A stretch of DNA of 64,000 bases. It comes from Halomonas sp. H10-9-1 (lineage in GTDB: Bacteria; Pseudomonadota; Gammaproteobacteria; Pseudomonadales; Halomonadaceae). Below, one piece after another: positions 56,636-64,000 of the stretch. Positions within the stretch are counted from its first letter, which is position 1. Each line of letters begins with the position of its first letter. Made by a program: the position numbers and the translations under genes. The notes under the pieces are model-generated. The model did not search any database. It was not told where the DNA came from and was given only the letters and a program-made list of their open reading frames with translations. The stretch lies in assembly GCF_040147005.1 (NCBI RefSeq), contig NZ_JAMSHO010000001.1, positions 62,001 through 126,000 of the forward strand, read 5' to 3'.

Positions 56636-57556
56636 TTACCCCAGGCCGACGGTCCGGCTGTGGTCCATGCCGGGACGGCCGTGCCAGTAGCCGTCGCAGA
56701 TCTCGGCGTCGACCAGGCTGAGCGGATCGGGAGCGGGCAGCTTGCCGCGGCGGGCCGCATCGAAGGCGCTGACCACCTCGGCCATGCCCTCCGGTCGCGG
56801 GCTCAGGCGGGCGATGCCGACGCCCATCTCGGCCATGTCGAGAACCGCATGGCGCAGGTCCTGACAGGCCCCGGAGAGGGTCTGGATGCCGTTCAGGGTG
56901 AATACCTGCTGGGACTCCTGGGAGCGCAGGGCCAGGCCCTCCGGATGTTTCTGGCAGACGAACTGGCAGCGGTCCTTGGGTTTCTGGTAGCGCCGCGCGG
57001 TGAAGCAGCGCGATGACCAGGCCAGCGGCAGGTGGCCGTAGGCAAACACCTCGCAGGGGGCCTCGATCCCCTGCTCGCTGCAGTCCTCCAGCAGGCGGGC
57101 GAGGTCGTCCCGGGACATCTCCACGGGTGCCTGCCAGCGCTGCATGCCGGCGCGGGAGAGCACGGCAAGGGTGGCCGGGTTGTAGAGGTTGAGAGCGGCA
57201 CCGGCCACGAAGGGCTGGCCCGCGGCCGAGAGGCGTTGCAGGGCGCTCTGGTCATTGGCCTCGACCAGGAACTCGCCGTTGTCGCACAGCTTGCGCAGGT
57301 CGCGCAGGTCGGCCTCGGACTCGATCAGGGTCTGGCTCGAGAGCACCACCTGCTTGCCGCTCTGGGTCAGCTCGCGGCCGATGCCAAGCCAGTCGTCGAG
57401 CTTCATGTCGCGGCGCCGCGAGCAGACCGACTCGCCCAGGTGGACGATCTCCACCGGCCAGTCGGCGGCCTCGCGATAGAAGTCGGCGTAGTGCTCGCGG
57501 GTCCAGTAGAAGAGCACCGGGCCGAGCGACAGCTGGAGCGTGGGGGTAGCGGACAT
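56636..57556 (-). CDS. ubiV: Ubiquinone biosynthesis protein UbiV (U32 family)
   Basis: U32-family 4Fe-4S protein (306 aa) that with UbiU hydroxylates the ubiquinone ring without oxygen. Cysteines likely to bind the cluster are in SSRCFTARRY, DRCQFVCQKH and VCSRRRD. The GPVLFYW N-terminus and SRPEGMAEVV-type LSPRPEGM region match UbiV. It is 10 bases after ubiU and 5 bases before nrdG. Confidence 0.93.
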   Translation of the reverse strand: MSATPTLQLSLGPVLFYWTREHYADFYREAADWPVEIVHLGESVCSRRRDMKLDDWLGIGRELTQSGKQVVLSSQTLIESEADLRDLRKLCDNGEFLVEANDQSALQRLSAAGQPFVAGAALNLYNPATLAVLSRAGMQRWQAPVEMSRDDLARLLEDCSEQGIEAPCEVFAYGHLPLAWSSRCFTARRYQKPKDRCQFVCQKHPEGLALRSQESQQVFTLNGIQTLSGACQDLRHAVLDMAEMGVGIARLSPRPEGMAEVVSAFDAARRGKLPAPDPLSLVDAEICDGYWHGRPGMDHSRTVGLG

Positions 57557-57566
57557 GGGCTCTCTC

Positions 57567-58562
57567 CTATTTCCAGCGGCGCTCGTAGGCGCCCAGGGTG
57601 GTGGTGCTGCCTTCGGAGACCTCGCCGAGGCCGGTCATCCAGGCGGGTTCGGTATGAAAGCGGCCCGGGGCCCGCGCCAGGCGATCCAGGGCCTGGCGCC
57701 AGATGCCGGCGACCTTTGATACATAGGCCGGGCTGCGCTGGCGCCCCTCGATCTTGACGGCCGCGATGCCCAGTTCCTTGAGCTCCGGCAGCAGCTCCAG
57801 GGTGTTGAGGCTGGTGGGCTCCTCGATGGCGTGGTAGGTCTCGCCGCCCACCTCGAAGCGCCCCTTGCACAGGGTGGGGTAGCCGGCGTTCTCGCCCTCG
57901 CCGTAGCGGTCGATCAGCACGCCGTTGAGGCGTGACTCCAGGCCCTCCGGGGTCTCCTCCCAGCGCACATGGGCCGCCGGCGAGCAGACGCCGCGAGTGT
58001 TGGGCGATTCACCGGTGAGATACGACGACAGGTAGCAGCGCCCCTCGGCCATGATGCACAGGCTGCCGAAGGCGAATACCTCGAGCTCCACGGGGCTCTG
58101 CTTGGCCAGGTCGCGCACCTGGGTGATGGAGAGCACCCGGGGCAGTACGGCGCGCTTGATGCCGAACTGGTCGTGATAGAAGCGCAGCGCCTCGTGGCTG
58201 GTGGCCGAGCCCTGCACCGAGAGATGGCGGGCGAGGTCGGGGTGGCGGCGGGCGGCGTAGTCGAGCAGCCCCATGTCGGCCATGATCAGGGCATCGACGC
58301 CAAGATCCGCGGCCTGGTCCACGGCGCGGGTCCACATCGCCCAGCCATCCGGCTGGGGATAGGTGTTGATGGCGCAGAACACCTTCTTGCCGCGGGCGTG
58401 GGCGTAGTCGATGCCCTCCCTGGCACGCTTGTCGGTGAAGTTGAGGCCGGCGAACTGGCGGGCGTTGGTGGTGTTCTGAAAGCCGAAGTAGACGGCATCG
58501 GCCCCTTCATCCACGGCGCGCTTCAGGGCGGGCAGGTTGCCGGCGGGGCAGACGAGCTCCAT
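57567..58562 (-). CDS. ubiU: Ubiquinone biosynthesis protein UbiU (U32 family)
   Basis: U32-family 4Fe-4S protein (331 aa), partner of UbiV. It opens MELVCPAGNLPALKRAVDEGADAVYFG (key part CPAGNLPALKRAV) and contains FAFGSLCIMAEGRCYLSSY, GVCSPAAHVRW and YPTLCKGRF with the conserved cysteines, then KIEGRQRSPAYV. It is the first gene of ubiU-ubiV-nrdG and has an Fnr-like site upstream. Confidence 0.95.
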   Translation of the reverse strand: MELVCPAGNLPALKRAVDEGADAVYFGFQNTTNARQFAGLNFTDKRAREGIDYAHARGKKVFCAINTYPQPDGWAMWTRAVDQAADLGVDALIMADMGLLDYAARRHPDLARHLSVQGSATSHEALRFYHDQFGIKRAVLPRVLSITQVRDLAKQSPVELEVFAFGSLCIMAEGRCYLSSYLTGESPNTRGVCSPAAHVRWEETPEGLESRLNGVLIDRYGEGENAGYPTLCKGRFEVGGETYHAIEEPTSLNTLELLPELKELGIAAVKIEGRQRSPAYVSKVAGIWRQALDRLARAPGRFHTEPAWMTGLGEVSEGSTTTLGAYERRWK

Positions 58563-58620
58563 GGTGAGCCTCCTGTCGTGGGAATCCCGACCATGCTAGT
58601 CGACTATCCCGCCTGGCCTT

Positions 58621-58634
58621 TTGACGCGGGTCAT
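58621..58634 (-). promoter_or_regulatory. Fnr/Anr-like site upstream of ubiU
   Basis: The - strand reads ATGAC-CCGC-GTCAA, keeping the TGA-N6-TCA core of TTGAT-N4-ATCAA. It is centred about 66 bases before the ATG; a possible -10, TAGCAT (58593-58598), lies 32 bases from the centre, the spacing of a class II Fnr promoter. It overlaps the stop of the hemerythrin gene. Confidence 0.5.
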
Positions 58635-59251
58635 AAGGAGGCGTAGTCGGCTCTGGCGTCGCAGAGCGGACAAAAGTCGGCCTGCTCGCCGTGACCCAGG
58701 CGTAGTCCCGTGCGGTGGTCGGCAATCTGCCGGTACAGCAGCTGGAAGCTGGGGCTTCCCTCGGAGGGACTGGCCAGCGAAGGAGAGGGCGCCAGCTCAT
58801 CCAGTTCAGCGGCCTGCAGGCAGCGCTCGATCAGCGGGTAGATATGCCGATTCTCGCTGTACAAGTGATGGTGATAGAGCTCGCTGAAGCCGCGAGCCAG
58901 GTTGAGTCGGCCGGGGTCGAGCTCGGCCTCCGGCATCTCATTTGCCTGTCGGCGGAAGGTCGCCTCGAGCTCGTTTCCATCGCGGGTGATCCGCCGGTGC
59001 TCCTCGGAGAGCACCGCGAGCAGCTCGGCGCTCTGTGCATGGCAGCCGGCGAGGCGGGCGAAGAGGGCCTCCTCCACCGGATGGTGCCACTCCTCGGGCT
59101 GGTGGGTCAGGTAGTGGCAGAGCCTGGCCAGCAGTCGATAGTCGGGGACCTCCTCGCAGGCGGCGATATGCAGCTGGCGGTCGAGGATGCAGAGCAGCGC
59201 CGCGTAGCGATGGTGGTCGGCATGCAGGCGCTCCAGAATGATGGCTTTCAT
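58631..59251 (-). CDS. Hemerythrin domain-containing protein
   Basis: A 206-residue protein of the HHE type. Iron ligand candidates are in LHADHHRYAALL, TYLTHQPEEWHHPVEEALF-type HQPEEWHHPVEEALF, LSEEHRRI and YHHHLYSENRHIYPLIERCL. The C-terminal tail has an extra CPLC motif (ADFCPLCDARA) that could bind a metal. It lies between ubiU and the Fe-S repair gene and may sense or scavenge O2 or NO. Confidence 0.9.
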   Translation of the reverse strand: MKAIILERLHADHHRYAALLCILDRQLHIAACEEVPDYRLLARLCHYLTHQPEEWHHPVEEALFARLAGCHAQSAELLAVLSEEHRRITRDGNELEATFRRQANEMPEAELDPGRLNLARGFSELYHHHLYSENRHIYPLIERCLQAAELDELAPSPSLASPSEGSPSFQLLYRQIADHRTGLRLGHGEQADFCPLCDARADYASL

Positions 59252-59311
59252 GGTGGCCTCCCTGACGCACCGTCGGGCGACGGTGCGTCATGATTGGGCG
59301 CCGAACTGGAT

Positions 59312-59968
59312 TCAGCCGGCGCGTTCGAACAGCAGGTTGTTCTCCAGATGGATGTGCTGCATCAGGTCGTCGCGGAACTCGCGCAGCCCGGTATAGAGGG
59401 CACGCCAGGTGGTGCAGGCGCCCTTGGGCGGAGTGATGTCGTCGGTCAGCGCCGCCAGCTGTTCGAGGTGTTCGCCGTGGTCGTCGTGCTCGTGGCGCAT
59501 TACCGCGATGGGTCCCTGGGCCTGGGCGCCCATGCCCCGGCGCAGCATCGGAAAGAGGATCTGCTCCTCCTTCTGCATGTGGCTCTCCATCTCCTGGTAG
59601 ATCGTGGTGAGCAGGTCGGCCAGGCCGTTGGGGCAGGTGTCACGCTCGCCGTGGACCTGCTCGACGCGACGCGCCATGCGCACCAGTTCGGGCAGCTGCT
59701 GACGGTGGACATCGTGGTAGCGGGTCAGGATATGGTCGATGAGCTCGTCGTTGCTGGCGGACTGCCAGTCGCGTTCGTCGCTTGCGCCGGCGGGCAGCGC
59801 CTCGAGCGCGTCCACCAGCGCCTCTGGGGCCAGGCCGACGCGCTCGGCGGCCTCGCGCAGGCTGATGCGGCCGCCGCAGCAGAAGTCGATATTGTGGTCG
59901 CGGAACACCCGGGTGGCGCCGGGCAGGGTGAGGGCGGTGCGGCCGACGGTCTGTTCGATCAGGCTCAT
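59312..59968 (-). CDS. ytfE: Iron-sulfur cluster repair di-iron protein (Ric/YtfE/ScdA)
   Basis: A 218-residue protein that repairs Fe-S clusters after nitric oxide or peroxide damage. The N-terminal domain has DHNIDFCCGGRISLREAAE with the double cysteine; the hemerythrin-like part has YHDVHRQQLPEL, SHMQKEEQILFPML, MRHEHDDHGEHLEQL and HIHLENNLLFERA. GGAGCTCC precedes the ATG. A sigma-54 promoter and NorR-like sites lie upstream, so NO induction by divergent NorR is expected. Confidence 0.94.
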   Translation of the reverse strand: MSLIEQTVGRTALTLPGATRVFRDHNIDFCCGGRISLREAAERVGLAPEALVDALEALPAGASDERDWQSASNDELIDHILTRYHDVHRQQLPELVRMARRVEQVHGERDTCPNGLADLLTTIYQEMESHMQKEEQILFPMLRRGMGAQAQGPIAVMRHEHDDHGEHLEQLAALTDDITPPKGACTTWRALYTGLREFRDDLMQHIHLENNLLFERAG

Positions 59969-60020
59969 GGCAGGAGCTCCTTGGTCGGATGATGGCAGAA
60001 AAGGGTGGTACCTCATCACA

Positions 60021-60036
60021 AGCAAGTGGCATGCCA
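60021..60036 (-). promoter_or_regulatory. Sigma-54 promoter of the ytfE gene
   Basis: On the - strand TGGCATGCCACTTGCT has TGGCAT at -24 and TTGCT at -12 with exact 10-base GG-GC spacing, an excellent match to TGGCAC-N5-TTGCA. It starts transcription about 40 bases before the ytfE ATG. Confidence 0.85.
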
Positions 60037-60076
60037 GTTCCTGACGGCCTGTTTTGCCGGGTATCGAGGCCATTCT

Positions 60077-60133
60077 GGTGAAAAATACCCGGATCGTTTA
60101 GGGTAGATTGAACCCTTCAAGGTGAATATCACC
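60077..60133. promoter_or_regulatory. Three NorR enhancer sites (GT-N7-AC)
   Basis: GGTGAAAAATACC (60077-60089), GGGTAGATTGAACCC (60101-60115) and GGTGAATATCACC (60121-60133) each contain GT-N7-AC, the NorR site, and lie 60-120 bases upstream of the sigma-54 start. Three sites also occur upstream of E. coli norVW. The third touches the norR start codon, which would permit autoregulation. Confidence 0.78.
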
Positions 60134-61657
60134 ATGCTCGACGAGACCCTGCTGGCTGACCTGGTCGCCGACCTGCCCAGCGCGGTGCGCCTGCAGCGCC
60201 TGGTGCGGACCCTGCGCGAAGGTTTTCGCTGCGGCGCCGTCTGCCTGCTGCGCCTGGAGGAGGGCGCCCTGGTTCCGCTGGCCGTAGACGGCCTGGTGCG
60301 CGAGGCGCTGGGACGGCGCTTCGAGGTGGCCCAGCATCCACGCCTGGCCACTATCCTCACCAGTCGGCGCACGACCCTCTTCCCGCCCGATGCCGACCTG
60401 CCCGATCCCTATGATGGGCTGGTGGAGCAGCAGCCCGGACAGCCGCTGCATGTCCACGACTGCATGGGTATCAGCCTGCACGTGGAGGGCGAACCCTGGG
60501 GAGCTCTGACCCTGGATGCGCTCGAAGCGGGGACCTTCGATGCCACCGACCGGGCGGCCCTGGAGCGCTATGCGCTGCTGGTCGAGGCGGCGGTGCGGGT
60601 CAGCCGCCTGGAGCGTGACCTGCGGGCCCTGCGCATGTCCCAGCAGGAGAGCGGCCTGCCGCTGGCGGCCCCCGAGGCGCGCGATATCCTCGGCCACAGT
60701 GCGGAACTCCAGCGGCTGCTGCGTGAGCTCGATGTGGTGGCCGCATCGGACCTGCCGGTGCTGCTCAGCGGCGAGACCGGGGTGGGCAAGGAGCTCTTTG
60801 CACGCCGTCTCCATCGTCGCTCCGCCCGCCACGCCGCGCCGCTGGTGCAGGTCAACTGCGCCGCCCTGCCGGAGTCCCTGGCCGAGAGCGAGCTGTTCGG
60901 TCATGTGAAGGGGGCCTTCTCCGGCGCCACCGCCGAGCGCGCGGGGCGGTTCGAGGCCGCCGACGGTGGCACCCTGCTGCTCGACGAGGTAGGCGAGCTG
61001 TCGCTGCCGGTCCAGGCCAAGCTGTTGCGCGCCCTGCAGGAGGGCGAGGTGCAGCGCCTGGGCGAGGACATCCCGCGGCGTGTCGACGTGCGCATCATCG
61101 CCGCCACCAACCGGCAGCTGGCCGAGGCGGTGCGCGAGGGCAGCTTTCGTGCCGACCTCTACCACCGCCTGTCGGTCTACCCGGTGGTCATCCCGCCGCT
61201 GCGCGAGCGGGGCAGTGACGTGCTGGTGCTGGCCGGCCACTTCCTGGAGATCAACCGTACCCGACTCGGCGTGCGCAGCCTGCGTTTCTCCCCCGCGGCC
61301 GAGGAGGCGCTGCTGGCCTACGCCTGGCCGGGCAACGTTCGTGAACTGGAGCATGTAATCAGCCGCGCGGCGATCAAGGCCTTGAGCCAGGGTGCACGTC
61401 GCGACGAGATCATCACCCTGGCGCCGGCCTGGCTCGACCTGCCCGTCCCCGAAGGGAAAGGGAGCCGCACCCTGCAGATGGAGTACGCCGATGAGGGTGG
61501 CGCAGCGAGCCTGCGTGAGTGCGTGGAGTGGGCCCAGCGACGGGCGATCCGTGACGCCCTGGCGGCCTGCAACGGTCGCTGGGCGGCGGCCGCTCGGCGC
61601 CTGGAGCTCGATCCCAGCAACCTGCACAAGCTGGCCAGGCGGCTGGGGCTCAAGTAG
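60134..61657 (+). CDS. norR: Nitric oxide-responsive sigma-54 activator NorR
   Basis: Three-domain activator of 507 residues (E. coli NorR 504). The N-terminal GAF domain keeps the likely non-haem iron ligands (RRFEVAQHPRL, DADLPDPYDGL, HVHDCMG). The AAA+ domain has Walker A GETGVGKELFA, Walker B-type LLLDEVGEL, and GAFSGA in place of GAFTGA. The C-terminus has a Fis-like helix-turn-helix (NGRWAAAARRLELDPSNLHKLARRL, key part WAAAARRLELDPSNLHK). The ATG at 60134 lies 9 bases after AAGGTG. It faces ytfE across the shared control region. Confidence 0.94.
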   Translation: MLDETLLADLVADLPSAVRLQRLVRTLREGFRCGAVCLLRLEEGALVPLAVDGLVREALGRRFEVAQHPRLATILTSRRTTLFPPDADLPDPYDGLVEQQPGQPLHVHDCMGISLHVEGEPWGALTLDALEAGTFDATDRAALERYALLVEAAVRVSRLERDLRALRMSQQESGLPLAAPEARDILGHSAELQRLLRELDVVAASDLPVLLSGETGVGKELFARRLHRRSARHAAPLVQVNCAALPESLAESELFGHVKGAFSGATAERAGRFEAADGGTLLLDEVGELSLPVQAKLLRALQEGEVQRLGEDIPRRVDVRIIAATNRQLAEAVREGSFRADLYHRLSVYPVVIPPLRERGSDVLVLAGHFLEINRTRLGVRSLRFSPAAEEALLAYAWPGNVRELEHVISRAAIKALSQGARRDEIITLAPAWLDLPVPEGKGSRTLQMEYADEGGAASLRECVEWAQRRAIRDALAACNGRWAAAARRLELDPSNLHKLARRLGLK

Positions 61658-61660
61658 GTC

Positions 61661-62716
61661 TCAGGCCCGTGACGCCCGGGCCAGCCGCCAGAGATGGTGG
61701 AACATTCCCGCACTGGTGACGCCCCAGGCAAGCAGTACCAGCCAGATCAGCAGTTCGGGAATGCGCATCAGGAAGGGCATGTCGAGAGCCGCCGAGAGGC
61801 GCAGGGTGCCGGTGGTGTACATGGCCAGCGGGAAGACCATGCTCCACAGTTGGGGCTCATAGGCGATGCGATGGCGGTGGATCAAGTGACGCCAGAGCAT
61901 CAGTCCCACCAGCAGGGGAAACCACCAGCTGGCGGTGGCCCAGAAGAACACGGTGAACCCGAGCAGGAATGGCTGGAAGTCGGCGATTATCCCACCTTCG
62001 CCGGCCCGCAGGATCAGCGTCGAACCCGCGAGGGTAGCGATCGCCACCGCCCCCATGTTGATCCAGTAGGGCGGGGTCAGGTTCTCTACCGTCACCTTGA
62101 GGAAAGTGAGGCGATAGAAGATCAGGGTGATGATCGCCAGATAGAGCATGCAACCGATCAGGAACATGCACAGCGCAAAGAACAGGCGCAGGTCGGCCGG
62201 TCCTTCCCAGGGCAGCAGCGCGGTGAGAATCGATACCGAGTGGGTGCTGACCGCTGCCAGCAGCCAGGCACCGTTGATGCCTGAAGTGAGGTTGGGCTTC
62301 TCGGCACGCGTCGTCACGGCGATGAAGAACAGGTACATGATGAGGCCCCACAGCGTCAGGCCCACCCACCAGAATTCGGCGGCGATGGCGTCGCTGTCGG
62401 CTACGATATGAAACTGGGTGCCAAGGATGCAGGTCCCGGCGACGATGGTGAAGAAGCCGGGCCCGCGGGCGTGGTCGACCATGTCGCCGGCCAGGCGTTC
62501 GGGGTAGCGCACCAGGCGGATCAGGGTCAGCAACCACAGTGCAATATAAGCCAGCAGGTTGGCGCCCAGCAGTGCCCAGGATACCAGCGTCAGCCCCAGC
62601 AGATGGCAGGCGATGGAGGTGGCGCCGGTGGCCATGATCACCGCGAAGTAGCCCGGAAAGAGCTCGGCCGCGGCGCGGTCGATGATACCGGCGCCGTGCG
62701 CAAGACGCTTCAGCAT
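61661..62716 (-). CDS. TDT/SLAC1 family (TehA-like) transporter
   Basis: A 351-residue membrane protein with about ten hydrophobic segments. GYFAVIMATGATSIACHLLG (key part FAVIMATGATSIACHL) at the start and FFWATASWWFPLL later are typical of the tellurite-resistance/dicarboxylate transporter family. Substrate may be an anion such as malate, sulfite or chloride. It overlaps the end of the trans-sulfuration gene by 7 bases and is co-transcribed with it. It ends 3 bases from the norR stop. Confidence 0.88.
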   Translation of the reverse strand: MLKRLAHGAGIIDRAAAELFPGYFAVIMATGATSIACHLLGLTLVSWALLGANLLAYIALWLLTLIRLVRYPERLAGDMVDHARGPGFFTIVAGTCILGTQFHIVADSDAIAAEFWWVGLTLWGLIMYLFFIAVTTRAEKPNLTSGINGAWLLAAVSTHSVSILTALLPWEGPADLRLFFALCMFLIGCMLYLAIITLIFYRLTFLKVTVENLTPPYWINMGAVAIATLAGSTLILRAGEGGIIADFQPFLLGFTVFFWATASWWFPLLVGLMLWRHLIHRHRIAYEPQLWSMVFPLAMYTTGTLRLSAALDMPFLMRIPELLIWLVLLAWGVTSAGMFHHLWRLARASRA

Positions 62717-63912
62717 CGGCCTGATTCGAGGGGAGCCAGGGCGCGTTTCAGGTCATTCAGCAGGTCTTCGACATCCTCCAGGCCGATCGATAGGCGCAAC
62801 ATGCTGTCGGTGATGCCGCGCCGTTGCCGCGCCTCGGCGGTGAGTTCTGCATGGGAGGTGGTACAGGGCTGAGTGACCAGGCTTTCGGCGCCACCGAGGC
62901 TGGGGGCCAGGGTGAAGAGTTCCAGTCGGTCGGCGACGCCTGTGGCGGCATCGCGCCCGCCGGTAATCTCCAGGGTGAGCATGCCGCCGAAGCCACTCAT
63001 CTGGCGCTGCGCCAGGGCATGACCGGGGTGTGAGTCAAGACCGGGATAAAGAACCCGCTCGATGGCGGGGTGTTCCCGCAGCGCCTCGGCGAGGCTCTGG
63101 GCCGAAGCGTTGTGGCGTTGCATGCGCAGCGGCAGGGTACGCAGGCTGCGCGACAGCAGTGACGCCACCTGAGGAGATAGCACGCTGCCCAGATTCTGTC
63201 GCCAGCGCCACAGTGGGGCGAGCAACTCGGCCGACCCCATGACGGCACCGGCCGTGAGGTCACTGTGTCCACCCAGGTACTTGGTGGCGCTGTGTACCAC
63301 CAGGTCGGCGCCTAGCGCCAGCGGCCGCTGGTTGATCGGGGTGGCGAAGGTGCCGTCCACCGCCACCAGGGCGCCGTGGCGATGGGCCTGCTCGGCCACT
63401 GCCGCGATGTCGATCAGGCGCAGTGTCGGGTTGGTCGGTGTCTCCAGATAGACCAGCCCGATGCCCGACGCCAGCAGCCTTTCCAGGGCGTCGGGGGCGT
63501 ACCCCTCGAGCATGAAATGTGTCTCGATGCCCAGTTCGGGAAGCTGCTGCTCGAGCAGGCCCAGGGTGCCGCCATATACCTCGCCCAGGCAGGCGATACC
63601 GCGACGGCCGTGGCTCAGGAACAGGGTGCTGATGGCGGCCATGCCGGACGAGAAGGCCCATGCCGCCTCGGCACCCTCCAGCGCGGCCAGTGTCTCTTCA
63701 AGGGCAAATATCGTGGGGTTATGGCCATAGCGGGAGTAGAGAGGGCCTCGCCGACGTCCTTCGGCTACCTCCAGCAGGGCGGCGGTATCCGGGAAGGCGA
63801 AGGTGGTGGTGTCGTAGATCGGCATGTGGGGGCTGCCGAAGGCATCGCGTTGCTGCTGGCCATGTATGGCCAGGGTGGCGGGACCGTAGTGTGGCGATTG
63901 CGACTGGGACAT
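62710..63912 (-). CDS. PLP-dependent trans-sulfuration enzyme (cystathionine gamma-synthase/lyase family)
   Basis: A 400-residue Cys/Met-metabolism PLP enzyme. The lysine that binds PLP is in VHSATKYLGGHSDLTAG, with YSRYGHNPT and SSGMAAIS of the PLP site upstream. The segment EVYGGTLGLL lacks the cysteine of methionine gamma-lyase (YGCT), which favours cystathionine gamma-synthase, gamma-lyase or O-acylhomoserine sulfhydrylase. A downstream TDT transporter is coupled and could export a sulfur anion (speculative). It is the most rightward gene; the 88 bases upstream are AT-rich and may hold its promoter. Confidence 0.9.
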   Translation of the reverse strand: MSQSQSPHYGPATLAIHGQQQRDAFGSPHMPIYDTTTFAFPDTAALLEVAEGRRRGPLYSRYGHNPTIFALEETLAALEGAEAAWAFSSGMAAISTLFLSHGRRGIACLGEVYGGTLGLLEQQLPELGIETHFMLEGYAPDALERLLASGIGLVYLETPTNPTLRLIDIAAVAEQAHRHGALVAVDGTFATPINQRPLALGADLVVHSATKYLGGHSDLTAGAVMGSAELLAPLWRWRQNLGSVLSPQVASLLSRSLRTLPLRMQRHNASAQSLAEALREHPAIERVLYPGLDSHPGHALAQRQMSGFGGMLTLEITGGRDAATGVADRLELFTLAPSLGGAESLVTQPCTTSHAELTAEARQRRGITDSMLRLSIGLEDVEDLLNDLKRALAPLESGRC

Positions 63913-64000
63913 GGCGGATCTCCGAACGAGCTTCCCTTAACGTTAGTCTCTTTTTTCAATCTATTCATTTATTTTCAATAAGTTATATTGTCATCCGGTT

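Overview
The window is a high-GC gammaproteobacterial chromosome segment that looks like Halomonas or another member of the Halomonadaceae. This is judged from gene content and protein character (split NrdJ, finR-fpr pair, paa gene set, UbiTUV, PII-AmtB-PII operon); no database search was possible. Coding density is about 90 percent. I saw no rRNA, tRNA or CRISPR array.

Region 1 (1-22.7 kb) is aerobic aromatic catabolism. A TRAP transporter (dctPQM) and a small Cys-rich protein precede a nearly complete phenylacetate pathway. Leftward genes are paaZ, paaE-D-C-B-A and paaK-J-I-H-G-F. Rightward genes are paaN-paaY, closed by a convergent paaX repressor gene. PaaK makes phenylacetyl-CoA, PaaABCDE epoxidises it, PaaG isomerises it to the oxepin, PaaZ opens and oxidises the ring, and PaaJ/F/H carry out the beta-oxidation-like steps. 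An IclR regulator, an extra enoyl-CoA hydratase and a DMT exporter follow.

Region 2 (22.7-48.2 kb) is core metabolism: serA; xseB-ispA-dxs-djlA; a GST; ribA; hemE-vanZ; finR/fpr; a PII-amtB-PII nitrogen operon with a sigma-54 promoter and an NtrC-like site; ubiK; yifB/comM; malate synthase G; trmB; and ubiT followed by a split B12-dependent ribonucleotide reductase (nrdJa-nrdJb). An 11-copy TTACGGC tandem repeat lies between fpr and a PII gene.

Region 3 (48.2-55.9 kb) is a scarred accessory segment. It holds a MITE-like element, a periplasmic helical protein, a P1B ATPase with an unusual CPG motif and a separate HMA protein, and a membrane-anchored AraC regulator. It also holds a relic of the NrdJb tail, a ferric-reductase-like gene and a histidine kinase gene truncated head to head, and a complete IS1380-family element. 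Both the MITE-like element and the IS are bounded by CTAG, and each has its right CTAG on the stop codon of a leftward gene.

Region 4 (55.9-64 kb) is low-oxygen and nitrosative-stress biology: ubiU-ubiV-nrdG, a hemerythrin protein, an Fe-S repair protein (Ric/YtfE) and the NO sensor NorR. The ric-norR gap has a good sigma-54 promoter and three GT-N7-AC sites. A TDT-family transporter and a trans-sulfuration enzyme end the window.

I found no wholly new system. The most informative signals are the CTAG-bounded insertions, the NorR-sigma54 control region, the pairing of oxygen-independent ubiquinone and ribonucleotide reductase genes, the CPG ATPase, and the deletion junction at about 53.78 kb.
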